DNA of 64,000 nt, from NCBI GenBank assembly GCA_023052935.1, contig CM041292.1, positions 174,344,900 to 174,408,899 of the forward strand. The letters are read 5' to 3'. The stretch is from Piezodorus guildinii (lineage: Eukaryota; Arthropoda; Insecta; Hemiptera; Pentatomidae). Below the pieces are notes generated by a model. That model saw only the letters and a program-made list of their open reading frames with translations. It was not told the origin of the DNA and searched no databases. Of the stretch, positions 32,864 to 43,719 are shown in pieces (within the stretch, counting starts at the first letter, position 1; each line of letters begins with the position of its first letter). Both the position numbers and the translations under genes were made by a program.

Positions 32864-34487
32864 GGGGAAAGTTGCCTATATCGTACCAGCGCCTAAATCG
32901 TACCACTTTAATATTTTGTAAAGTACAGTATAAAGCAGCAATCTGCAAGCAAAACCTAGAACTAGGATTCATTTCAGCCATCTTGGTTAATAATAAACGT
33001 TGTGACGCTGTACGTTTCTTTGTGGTGTCGATTTATTTAAAAATCAGTGTCTTTTGTAAACTTTAGTGTTGTGATCTAAGGATATTCTGAAAATCCAGGA
33101 AAAAAATTGTATAACTTATCATAACTATAGTAATTTACATTTCTTAAGCTACATTTTCATATATAGAAACTTCACCTGAAATAGATTTTATTTTGGTTTT
33201 AGTAGCGTTGTTTCGATCATTACTCAGTTGCCTTATCGTACCACAGCCCAGTTGCTAAAATCGTACCAGTACGAATTAAGAAACTTATATTTTTTTTTTT
33301 TTTGCGATTCTTTGATTAAACGTTGTTATTGCTTAGCTGAAGCCTTTGCTTTGTTCTGTGACAGAATGAGCATCAAAAGGCAATATGGGAAATGGTCAAT
33401 AGAAGAAATGTCGTTAGCAATAGCTGCTTATAGAAACGGGGACCTAGATTTTAACGAATGTTGCAGACAATATAACATTCCCAAACCAACTTTTAAAAGG
33501 CATTTAGAATCACGCAATGTAATTGCTAATGAAGATAAAAAATCATTAGGGAGAACTGCTATATTATCTCCTGAAATAGAATCTGCTCTGGTACAGCATA
33601 TCATAAATTTAGAAGAATTTACGTTTGGGTTGACAATTAATGATGTCCGCCGACTCGCCTTCGAAATAGCAGAAAGAAATAATTATTTTTAAAAGACTAA
33701 TAATGCACCCTGACTTGAAAGTTGGTGCACCACCCGGTAGCGTTGTTGGAATTTCTGAGTCAGGATACATTAACACCGATTTGTTTGTATAGTGGATACA
33801 ACATTTCGTGAAGTGGTTAAAGCCATCAAGAGAGCGTAAGGTTTTGCTGGTTTTGGATGGGCATGCGACCCATTCAAAAAATATTGAAGCTCTTGACATA
33901 GCTAGGGAAAATGTAATTATCCTTTTGCAGTTACCGGCTCATACTACGCACCGCCTCCAACCTCTGGATATGACTTTTTTTGGTCCTCTACAATCTTTCT
34001 ACGTTCAAGCAGTTCAAAATTAGCTTAGATCTAATCCTGGACTGGGCATAACTCGGTTACAGGTATCAAAATTGATGACTAAAGCGTATAGAGTAAAGCA
34101 GCTACAATAGCTAATGCCATGAGTGGGTTTCAAAGCATCGGGATATGGCCACCAAATAAGGACGTGTAGTTTCAAGCAAATATTGCAAATAAAACACTTT
34201 CTTTTCATTGATCATTTTATTTATTTTAACCTTTATTAAATACCTGCTACGATTTTGGAAACCACTGGTACGATTTGGGAAACCGGTTTCCCAATTCGTA
34301 CCATTTGCAGGGTTCTATTGTAACTTATATATTTCAGAAATATGTTGTTTTTTAAAACTGAAAAAAATATTATTACATAAGTCAATATTTTCTTAATATT
34401 ATGTCAAAACATGGTTGAATTATTGTAAACAGTTTTTCCGAAAAAAAATAAAATGTTAATAGTGGTACGATATAGGCAACCTTCCCC
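32864..34487 (+). mobile_element. Pogo-like DNA transposon, internally deleted (1.6 kb)
   Basis: The terminal inverted repeats are GGGGAA(A/G) followed by GTTGCCTATATCGTACCA. TA lies on both outer sides (32862-32863, 34488-34489), and joining the flanks restores an X left end like that of the 39.3 kb copy. The TIR motif (A)TCGTACCA recurs subterminally (about 32894, 33234, 33263 and, inverted, 34264 and 34300), as expected for transposase binding sites. Remnants of a psq/HTH and DDE transposase lie inside. Confidence 0.9.
33366..34023 (+). pseudogene. Pogo-type transposase, broken
   Basis: The N-terminal frame (33366-33692) starts MSIKRQYGKWSIEEMSLAI and contains a psq-type helix-turn-helix: AIAAYRNGDLDFNECCRQY, then IPKPTFKRHL. 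A segment of the CENP-B-type domain follows, up to AERNNYF. The frame then stops, and the part that should carry the first catalytic aspartate is missing. A second frame resumes with APPGSVVGISESGY (with a stop before WIQHFVKWL) and VLLVLDGHATHSKN (second aspartate), then LPAHTTHRLQPLDMTFFGPL (third acidic residue region). Without the first aspartate block it cannot be active, but its ends could still be mobilised in trans. Confidence 0.88.
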
Positions 34488-34985
34488 TATAGTAAGGGAA
34501 GTATTGCGATCGTGAAAATTTTCAATTCGAGTTTTCATCGGAAATACACGACTGTAGGGTTCCTTTAGTTCAAATGATTGAGTGTCGCAAAACGGTCTGA
34601 GTGTGTTTGTGATAAATCTAGCGGAAAAACTTAAAGCTTTACGAAACTGAAATTTCATATTTAAGACAATTATACGCAACTTTTTCACCAAAATCAGCTA
34701 ACCAGAAGAGCTACTGTATACTATGCATTACGATTTTCTCAATAACGGTTCAAACGATTTAGATTAAACTCCTTATATCGATATACAATTTAATGGGCTT
34801 TAATATCATGTAAGATTTATTCTGATTGAAATAGTCTAACAGATCTTAAAATATACAATTTGAACGAAAACGATATAAAACTAAAATATAAAAGACCAAA
34901 AATATTTTGTTATTCAATTTTGTTCTTTTTGAACACATAAAAACAGTAATGCAGACGTATAATATACCGTTGGAAAACTAAAGAT
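34488..34985 (+). repeat. Family X copy X11, middle part
   Basis: TATAGTAAGGGAAGTATTGC through TATAATATACCGTTGG. It is interrupted at GAAAACTAAAGAT by the RTE insertion. Confidence 0.88.
34973..34985 (+). repeat. Target-site duplication of RTE element E, left
   Basis: GAAAACTAAAGAT, 13 bases, repeated at 37677-37689. Confidence 0.9.
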
Positions 34986-37676
34986 ATATATAACAGAGTT
35001 GAAGAATGGGAGCCAGTCTCTTCCAGGATTATACTTGCAGACCTCCAAGTAACCATTAGAAAGTTAACAATCATCCAAGTATACGCTCCCACTGAAGATG
35101 CTGGGATATTGGATAAAGAATTGTTCTACTCAGACCTGCAACGAGCGATTGATAGAAGCAGGGACAAAGGAAGGATGGTAATTCTCTGTGGAGATTTTAA
35201 TGCAAGAATTGGACGAGACAACAGAACCTCATTCGGTGCGATGGGACCTCATGGAGGTGAAATAGTTAATAATGAAAATGGCCAAAGATTGATTGATTTC
35301 TGCGTCGACAATGATCTCTTACTAGGAAATTCCTTCTACCCACATAAAAGAGTACACAAAATTACTTTCTCGAGCGCAGTAGGGAATAGTGTCATCGACT
35401 ATTTTATCTATGAACGAGGAATCCGACAATATTTCAGAGATGTGAAAGTAATAAGAGGGGAAGAAATAGGCACAGATCATCTGCTGTTAGTCGCGGATAC
35501 TAAGATCTTAAGAACCCGCAAGTCTCAAGCTAAAGTTTATGAAACAATAAAAGTTCGTGCTTTAGATGATCCTGATAAGAGAAAAATATATTCTTGCAAA
35601 TTGGAAGAAAGTCTCAGAGTCCTGGATTTAGACGGAGACGCAGAGAAACAATGAGTGCCCTCAAAATTTCCATCTTGAGAACCGCCAAAGAGGTCTGTGG
35701 CATACAAAAATTCACCTATAAAGGCAAACGCAGCAAATGGTGGAATGATGATGTTAAGACGGTTATAAACCGAAAGAAGCAAGCATGGAAATCATATCAA
35801 CGCCATAAGACACCCGATAACTGGGCTGAGTATAGAAGAGCGAGGAATGAGGCCAAAGCAGTAGTAAAAGCACAAAAAAGAATATCATGGGAAGAATTCG
35901 GGAAGAGCCTAGATGAAAATCATAGAGAAAATATCAAAAAGTTTTGGCGTACTGTGAAATTCTTGAAGGGCAAAAGAGCAAAGCCAGTTAGAAATGTTAA
36001 AGATAATAACGGTGAATTGCTGACAGAAACATCTAAAATATTAGAGAGATGGCGTAGACACTACCTAGATCTCTTCGCTAATAAAGAAGCAGTTAGAGAA
36101 CAAAGGGGACAGACGATCTACGAAGTCAGTGATGAACCCATTAACGAAGAAGAAGTAGAGCTGGCTCTTGAACAGTTTAAGACAGGGAAGGCTGCAGGCA
36201 GAGACAACATCGCCCCCGATTTCCTGAAATATGGAGGACAAGAGCTCATTAAAGCATTGCAAGGGCTATTTCAGACGGTATGGGATACCAAAAGAATCCC
36301 GAAAGATTGGGAGTACAGTGTGATTATTCCTATTCACAAAAAAGGGAGTCAAACGGAATGTGCTAATTATAGACCAATTAGCCTCCTATCCGTGGCATAC
36401 AAAATGTACACGCACATTCTGGAGAAAAGGCTACGACGAATTGTGGAGGAACAACTGGAAGAGGAGCAAGCAGGTTTTCGCCCTGGCAGGCAGACCCAGG
36501 ATAATATCTTTGTCATAAGAAATATATTAGAAAAATCATGGGACAGAGATAGAAGCACATATTTCGCATTCCTGGACCTTAAGGCTGCTTTCGACTCGGT
36601 CCCACGTAAAGAAATATGGAACGCCCTTGCAGCGAAAAATGTACCAATAGATCTTATTTCCGCCATAGAATCTGTATACACTGATTCTAAAGGAGTGGTA
36701 CGGATTAATGGAACAGAATCTGCACCTTTTGCCATTGATAGAGGAGTAAAGCAGGGAGACAGTCTGAGCTCGCTTCTGTTTATGGATGAGATCCATAAAA
36801 TTTGTAAAAGGCGAACTGCCCGAACAGTGATTGGTAAGTGGAACATGAGGACGATACTGAGCCAGTCACTGTTATACGCTGATGATATCGTCCTTATTTG
36901 CGATACGAAAGACAAATTACAGCAAGCTCTAATAGAATGGCAGGAAGAACTTCAGCGAAAGGGAATGACCATAAATGTCTCCAAGAGCAAGATACTGGTC
37001 CTGTCCCGAGATGAGGAGGAGACTGTGGAGGTGATTTGGAACGGCGAGGCTCTCGAAGTAGTTGAAAACTTTCTCTACTTAGGCTGCAATATAAATAGGC
37101 AGGGAAAAATAGATTACGAAATTGCTAACAGGATTGCTAAAGCAAATCAAATCTATTACAGTATATGCAATAGTATTGTTGGTCATCGAGATGTGGGGCT
37201 AGAGACGAAGCTCTATTTACAAATCTATATACCTCCCCACTCTTACCTACGGGTGCGAGAGCTGGGTAATGCTGGACAAACAAATAAGCCGAATTACTGC
37301 AGCTGAAATGAGGTATTTACGTAGGGTCGCAGGAAAAACGAGAAGAGACCGCGTAAGAAATGAAGGAATTAGAGCGGAGCTGAAAATTCCTGCGCTGAAA
37401 ACCATCCTCGAGAAGCGACAGCTAAAATGGTTCGGCCATGTTTGTCGAATGAATGAGGACCGCGAACCCAGAAAAGTGTTGGAAGCTCGACCCACTGGAA
37501 AAAGGCCGCGCGGAAGGCCTAGGATTTGTATGACGGATATATCCAGAAGATCGGAGGGAAAAGATTGCAGGAACTTAAACAACTCTGCAGAAATCGTGAA
37601 GCTTGGCAACGTTGGATCGAGGCCCCTCCACGCTAGTAAAGGCACATAGGAGGAAGATAAAGAAGAAGAAGAAGAA
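34986..37676 (+). mobile_element. Element E: RTE-clade LINE, 5' truncated, ends in (GAA)n
   Basis: The copy starts inside the endonuclease domain and ends in a GAA-rich tail (GATAAAGAAGAAGAAG), a short-repeat tail as is usual for RTE elements. A 13-bp duplication flanks it, and the host sequence is family X copy X11. It has the same structure and tail as the shorter fragment at 50357-50945. Confidence 0.92.
34996..37649 (+). pseudogene. RTE endonuclease-reverse transcriptase with two frameshifts
   Basis: The first frame (to 35654) holds an AP-endonuclease part: LTIIQVYAPTEDAG, LCGDFNARIG, a target-binding region, and GTDHLLLVADTK in place of the usual SDH motif. The second frame (from about 35600 to 37306) holds the RT: YRPISLLSVAYKMY, EQAGFRPGRQTQDNIF, FLDLKAAFDSVPRK (motif A), GVKQGDSLSSLLF, LLYADDIVLICD (catalytic YADD) and FLYLGCNIN. 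The third frame (37269-37649) is the C-terminus with LDKQISRITAAEMRYLRR, RQLKWFGHVCRM and GKRPRGRPR, typical of RTE proteins. Frameshifts lie near 35600-35650 and 37230-37265. The endonuclease lacks its N-terminus. Confidence 0.9.
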
Positions 37677-37984
37677 GAAAACTAAAGATTTTAGAAATGT
37701 TATTATCAAAATTGTAAAAGTTAATGGAGAGTGGTGAAAAACTGATAAAACTAACTGATTGTCGAAGATAATAATATAAAAGATTATTTAATAAAACACA
37801 CGTTTCTATTAAAATTCAATGTAATTAGTTCTTTAACAATTTATTTTTATCTTTAAGTCAATTGAAAAATCCTTAAAAGCTATTCGAATTGAATTTATAT
37901 AATAATAGTTTATATATAATAATAATAATTAATATATACGGAGATAAGCGATAGTCGTCGCTTGTGTTGCGCGCACCAAATTTT
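37677..37984 (+). repeat. Family X copy X11, right part
   Basis: It resumes with the second GAAAACTAAAGAT and ends TTGTGTTGCGCGCACCAAATTTTTT. Confidence 0.88.
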
Positions 37985-38345
37985 TTAATTTTTAGTAATA
38001 TCACCATTCTCATTGAAAGGATTCTTAGCAATTCGTTTATATTGTAACTAGGATATGATTCGAAATGGAAGAGAAACGCCATTTTGCCTCGATTCTCCTT
38101 TTAAGAGGTTAAGAATGGAACTATTTCAATGGCAACTATGATTACCAAACTAAAAACGACATTTTTTAATATCGAAAATGACTTAGATAATATCATGTAC
38201 TATGTAAGTAAGACAAATTTTATTGTGTACTGTATGTTTTGTTGGACAAATAAATGGAGGGTAAGACCAAAAAATAAAAGTATCCACCACTACAGGACAC
38301 GTGACCCCATACGCATGAAAATGACTAATTTTATTATCTCGAAGG
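37985..38345 (+). repeat. W repeat, copy 1
   Basis: It shares AAAGGATTCTTA, AATATCATGTACTATGTA, TGTACTGTATGTTTTGTT and CCACTACAGGACACGTGACCCC with 38970-39313. It directly follows an X right end. Confidence 0.7.
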
Positions 38346-38379
38346 ATATACCCGATTTTCATATTTTATGGACATTTCT

Positions 38380-38960
38380 ATTATTATTGACCGCATAAAA
38401 AAGGAGATAGCAGAACTGTTGGAAAATAAAGAATAAAAATGTTTCCAAAAGGTGTTTTGCATTGATACCAAGGGATCAACTAGATTTGTGGACATCTTGG
38501 CATTTAGTACCACAGAAAAGGAAGCACTGATAGTGGATCCCACTATCAGATACGAGACAAATGGCAGAGAACAAGGCAAAAGAATTCAAGAGGAGAAGGG
38601 AAGCATTTACTCGAAGTGTATCCCTTATCTAGAAGAAAAATTTCGCGAGGAGTTTGGCGAAAGAAAATTTTCAGTCACGGGACTTTGGTTCGGAAGCAGG
38701 TGCACCATCCCAGTTGATCATTTTTGGAGAGGTATGGACTTGAACGAAAACAGTTACAAAACGTGGCGGAAACCATAATCCTGGACTCACTGGGAATCCT
38801 GCATCACCATATATATTGAAGCTAGGCTCGATTTGTCCAAGTGTTTCTTTTGGAAGAATCTCCCTCTATTTGTCCTTAAAAATTGTCTTCTGGATTGATG
38901 CGGTATACTGTGTACGCATAGCAACTCAGCGAAGTTGAGCAGCAAATCCATAACGGAATT
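38380..38960 (+). pseudogene. Z element: C-terminal coding fragment of an unidentified retroelement
   Basis: The frame 38452-38778 contains GSTRFVDILAF, EALIVDPTIRYE, EEKGSIYSKCIPYLEEKF and VTGLWFGSRCTIP. A shifted frame then gives VAETIILDSLGILHHHIY and stops at 38817-38819; that end and the following UTR also occur at 4713-4985. The alternating VDI..IVDPTIRYE block looks like part of a restriction-like (PD-D/ExK) nuclease core, as at the C-terminus of some LINE proteins. That reading is an inference. It lies between the two W repeats. Confidence 0.55.
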
Positions 38961-38969
38961 TCTCTTGTT

Positions 38970-39313
38970 TTATTCCAAGCTCAAGTCGCCATTTTAGTTA
39001 AAAGGATTCTTAAAAATCGACATAACTTGTTACTGGGATACGATTCAAAATAGAAGATAATAACTATCTTTGACACGAATCCTTTATAAAAAGGATACTA
39101 ATCGAAATATTTCAGTGGTAACTAGGAATAATTCACCACTTAGGACACTTTTTAGTATCAGAAATCTCTTATATAATATCATGTACTATGTATGTACGAT
39201 ATATTTTATTATGTATTGTATGTTTTGTTAATTGGAGGATAGAAAAAAAAAAAGTATCTTAAGCCAACCACTACACCACACGTAACCCCATACGGACGAA
39301 AAGGACTAATATT
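38970..39313 (+). repeat. W repeat, copy 2
   Basis: It matches 37985-38345 in the same orientation and is directly followed by an X left end. Confidence 0.7.
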
Positions 39314-40250
39314 ACTTACACTTACCTATATATGGAATATATAGTAAGGGAAAATATTGCGATTATGAAAATTTTCGAATTTCAGCTTTCTACAGAAATT
39401 TACGGTATAGGGTCCTCTAAGTCCAAATTACCTAGTCCCGCAAAATGTTCTGTGTGTGTGTGGTAAATTTAGCACAAAAACAAAAAGAACAACTATACGC
39501 CCGAGATGTTACAGCAACTTTTCACTAGAATCGGCTGAAGGTGCTACTTTATACCATGCATTTTTACAATTTTCCCAAAAACGGCTCTAACGATTTTGAA
39601 TAAATTCGCTATATCGATGTAAAATTTAATGGGCTTCAATATCATGTAAGTCCTGAATAAAAGACTCTAAAAGGGAATAAGTGCCGATATTTAAAATTGT
39701 CTTTGTCTAAAGTACCTTTATTTTCATATATTTAGAAGAATTACAAATATCGTCTTATTAGGGTTGATAAAAAGTGGTTAAATACAAAAGTTGAATCTGA
39801 TAACCAACTTAAGGAGAAAACAGCGAAAATTTCTTTTAATGCAATTTTCGTTTTTTTTTGGATATAAATACAGTAACACAGAGGTATAAATACCGTTGGA
39901 AAGCTAAAGATAACATTTATTTAGAAAAAAATATTATCTTATATGTTAAGTTGTAAAAGGCAATGTAATGTGACAAATAAGGAATACAATCATTACTGAT
40001 AATTATACCTAAATATTTGATATTTAATCTAAATCATATGTTCCTAACTAAACTGAATAAACGTTTTATTTAAATTAATAATAACTTGAGTTTTTTGAAA
40101 AGTACTTAAATTGATTAGAACAGTCGAGGTGAGTGAAAGTCGTGTGTTGCTCGCACCAGATTTTTTTATCTCTAAGTGTATTTAAAAATTCTTAAATTAA
40201 TTTTACCATCGGAGGTAAGTGAAAGTCGTCTGTTGCGCGCACCATACTTT
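39314..40250 (+). repeat. Family X copy X10, with doubled right end
   Basis: A full-length copy starting ACTTACACTTACCTATATAT. The right end occurs twice: GAGTGAAAGTCGTGTGTTGC at about 40131 and GGTAAGTGAAAGTCGTCTGT at about 40214. Confidence 0.85.
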
Positions 40251-41035
40251 TCAACATCGTTATTTGAAATAATTTCCTAATGACGTACAGCCGACCCTTT
40301 GGATATCGTCTGCGACTCCCAGAAGCTAGTAGAACGCTTGTTAGGAAACACTACCCTACATATCCCTATACTGTATATGTTGTTGTTTTGGTGATAAGGG
40401 CAAAAAACTGCGAGAGGTTATTATTGCCCAAATATCTTCAGTAAATGCTTAACTTAACTACAAATACAAAAAATATATTTTAAATGTTTAAAACATATTA
40501 ACATAATATGATTTTAGCTGGCATTTTAAAACGACCTACTTCAATAAGCTCGTTAGTATGGTTCGTTACCCAGAAGAATCCAATAACCACATAAGGGACC
40601 GAAAGTCTTTATTTAGATTCCATCAGTTATATTTATTATAAAAACGAGAGAAGAGGAGAGCCCTGTCACTAAGGAGATTTATTTTCTCAGTAAAGGATAT
40701 TTATAGCGTAGCCTTGCGCAACTTGTAAGAAATATGTTTAACAATCATATCGGAAACCTAATACCCTCCATTGGTTGTAGCCTTACAGGTTTTTCTTTTT
40801 GATTCTTATTTATAATGGATATTACGTTACGATTCCTAGAACGTGACATAAAGTCATTCTATCGATATGTGAACGTAACAAACCAAACCAATTTTCAACA
40901 TTTAATTTTAGGATATAAATTTTAGAATAACTCATTTTAAAACGCCTTAGCCCGGTCATAGAAATGACCCCACGTGATTCCTGATCATCGATTTGGATTT
41001 CGTACATTCCATTCTACTATTCGGTAATATCACTA
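40251..41035. other. Unassigned AT-rich DNA
   Basis: No supported gene or repeat. Confidence 0.45.
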
Positions 41036-41039
41036 CGTG

Positions 41040-41940
41040 GTGGATGTTATATTCTAAACATTGGAGAACGGAATGTACTGCACGGGAGCCTCGACGCAGA
41101 AAAAGCTTTGCACCCAAAAGTCTGGCACCCAGGACTCCTTTACAAACTACGGTAATTCCTTCCTGCTACATATCGCCAGATAATCTATTCCGACCTCACT
41201 GATAGAAGAAACTCAGTTTTTCTTACTCCTCCGTATTTTCTCAGTCCACCGGTGTACCTCAAGGTAGTATCTTAGGTCCCATCCTTTATGAGGTTTATTT
41301 CACAGATGTTCCATCATAGCACTATCCTCAGTATGACAGTGTGTTATTCGTCCATAATAAAGTCCCACGTTTCAGCTTGTTGTTTTGTTGTTGTGTGTCA
41401 TTGTTCCAGAAATGAATGACTAAATTAAATCCTACCAAATCCAACCAAATTACCTTTACCCTTTGGCTCAAGTATATTATACTAGTGACTTCCTGCTCCA
41501 CTTCATCCTTTTATAATATCCCATTCATTCCTGTAGATGATCAGATACCTAGGATTCCATCGTGACATGCGTCTTACTCGGAATCCTCAAACAAGCCTGA
41601 AACGACATGTTTCGAGTGGAAACTTCGAGTCTTTTAAATAAACCTAATTTTCGTCTCTATTATTAGACCTAGTTGGGCATATGGGATCGAGCTTAGGGCT
41701 TTGGGTCACAATCCATAATCCTAAATACCCTTTCTTTGTCTCAAATAAATTCATCCATAATTATCTTAACATCCCAATTTTTCACAGACCTAGCTTTAAA
41801 TAGAAAAACTCCTTTTAATTCCAAATACCTTAGCCACACAAACCAACTTGTCTTTAACTCATATTTCTTGCATATTCCTGATAACCCTTCGTGGCGTCTG
41901 AAAAGAACATGGCCTCGCAGTACCTAGTCACTTGAAATGG
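41040..41940 (+). pseudogene. Decayed Jockey-like ORF2, RT palm to C-terminus
   Basis: AEKAFAPKVWHPGLLYKL aligns to AQAFDRVWHPGLLFKL of element A, with the catalytic aspartate changed. STGVPQGSILGPILYEVY is a clear RT motif B. A degraded FADD region is followed by a shifted copy of the RYLGF..RLTRNPQTSLKRH segment, then IPDNPSWRLKRTWPRS near the end. Deletions, frameshifts and stops are frequent. It belongs to the older subfamily seen at 8625 and 6678. Confidence 0.8.
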
Positions 41941-42005
41941 TATCAATGGATTTTGCCATCATAAGCCATTTTGATGTTTTGCATTCATACTACACGTTTG
42001 ATGTT

Positions 42006-42230
42006 AATTTATTCAATTATTATTATTATTATTATTGGTTTGGCGCTACAACACGTTGACGGGTCCAGGCCTCTTCAACCAGCAACCTCCAGAAGTTTCT
42101 GTCCAGTGCTGCAGCCATCCAGTTGTGGACTCCTAAGCTCCTCGCATCCGCGACCATACAGTCAGTCCATCGAAGACGGGGGCGGCCAACTCTCCTCCAG
42201 CAATGGACTATCTCCGTCAATTTATTCAAT
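42006..42230 (-). mobile_element. 201-bp RTE-like 3' fragment with 12-bp duplication
   Basis: The minus strand encodes RRVGRPRLRWTDCMVADARS, then LGVHNWMAAALDRNFWRLLV, a typical C-terminal segment of RTE/R4-type LINE proteins, followed by an (AAT)n tail. AATTTATTCAAT lies at both sides (42006-42017 and 42219-42230). It is an extremely 5'-truncated insertion. Confidence 0.75.
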
Positions 42231-42234
42231 ACAG

Positions 42235-42700
42235 TTGTTAATTACAATGAATAAGTAAAATTAAAAACATTTTATAATTTTGAAGATGTAGGAATACTCG
42301 ACAGTTCACAAATTAACAGAAATATAAAAATTCTCGAAGCAATATTAATAAGAAAAAATAATAATAGAACAATCAACTATAAAACCGGTTCAAAAAATCT
42401 GGGTACGATTTATTCAGAAAAGTATAAAAATAATGAAGTCATTAAAAAAAAAAAAAATCTTTAGAAAAATCAGGATAAATTACAAAATAAAACCAATCTT
42501 AGAGTTTATAATTGAACAATAATTTAATAAAAAATAGAGACAGTGAGCCACTATAAATGAATTAATTTTAACTTATAACAATGACCATGGATAATAAACA
42601 AAAGATAAATGTTATATTCGAATTGAATTAGACTAATGTTTGAGAAATATGTTATTACAAACAAATAATACTTGTAATATAAGTTGTTTTGATTTATTTT
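42235..42700. other. Unassigned AT-rich DNA
   Basis: Nothing was recognised. Confidence 0.45.
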
Positions 42701-42714
42701 ATTTATTTTTTATT

Positions 42715-42765
42715 TTAGTCTTGATAATAGGGATAAGACCCCGAAATGTGTTATCTTATGTTTTA
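42715..42765 (+). other. Hammerhead-like core, degraded
   Basis: TTGATAA, then a GGG-ATAAGA-CCC hairpin, then CGAAAT, in the order of a hammerhead core (CTGANGA - helix II - GAAA). Two bases deviate from the first conserved box. Confidence 0.25.
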
Positions 42766-42779
42766 AGGTAATTTCAGAA

Positions 42780-43560
42780 AATGTTTTAATTAAATAACCA
42801 CATTTGAAATAAAAGATACTCAATCATAAAAACGTTCGACGTTTGTTTTTAAGTAATTTTATATTTGTGCATATCTATTTGATGTAATATTAAAAACCAA
42901 ATGAACATTTCAATAAATATATTTTCCAAGGACAGTAAAACGTAAATATAGGTATTAAAAACTAACTTACTTTTCAAATAAAAAACCGCATTGCCAAAAA
43001 CTGGCACTTCATTTCAAGAATGTCCACAATGATGCAGGACGCCCGGACTAGTTTTAACACGGGCTTCCAAGTACCAATATCCCAGCTCAATATTGACTTT
43101 GAATATTTCAGAAGTTGCAAATGCCAGGCCTCCTAAAAGTTAACGGGACAAAAGTTGGAATCTTTTATGCGATACAGCTTTATGAAGTTGTCCTCTTGGA
43201 GAATTTATATGAAAAAGAGTCGATTTTGTCGAAAATCAGATCTCTCATTTTTCCATTAAAATATAAAAAAAACGCAATTTCAACAATTTAGTCTAAAACG
43301 CTCTTAATTGCTAAGTATTTTCTTAAAGAGAAAATATGTTTATTACTACTGTTTCTGTCTAAAGCATCTATTGTGTAAACTAGTCAGATGTTTAAGCTGA
43401 AGACCTGAGAGGCCTATAACTATTATACAGGCTTACATAACCCGTTATATTCTTAGTGATGGAGTTTAGTTGACGTTTGATGATATTTAATAAGGAATAG
43501 GGTTGGGGGTGCAGTTATAAAAAGAACAACAACAAAAACATACTCATAAATAACACCTAT
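42780..43560. other. Unassigned AT-rich DNA
   Basis: Nothing was recognised. Confidence 0.45.
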
Positions 43561-43569
43561 TGTATTTGT

Positions 43570-43715
43570 GTGTTAACGTTACGGCCTACACCGTCGGCCT
43601 TTATCAGGGCTAAGAGAAACAAGATTATAACCAATACAATTTGAAAAATAATAATAAGTTAAGTACAATAATGTGATGACAGTAATATTTAATACAATAT
43701 GGAAACTAACATAAA
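43570..43715 (-). repeat. R repeat copy 1 with hammerhead-like core
   Basis: The minus strand reads CTGATAA, a helix AGGCC..GGCC, then GTAACGTTAAC. The adjoining block GAGAAACAAGATTATAACC to about 43715 recurs at 45290-45397 in the same orientation. Confidence 0.45.
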
Positions 43716-43719
43716 ATTA

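Noticed and set aside
34910..35100. ORFs antisense to the RTE element and the LINEs (for example 36367-36915 minus and 61237-60989 minus).
   Set aside because: Shadows of the real reading frames.
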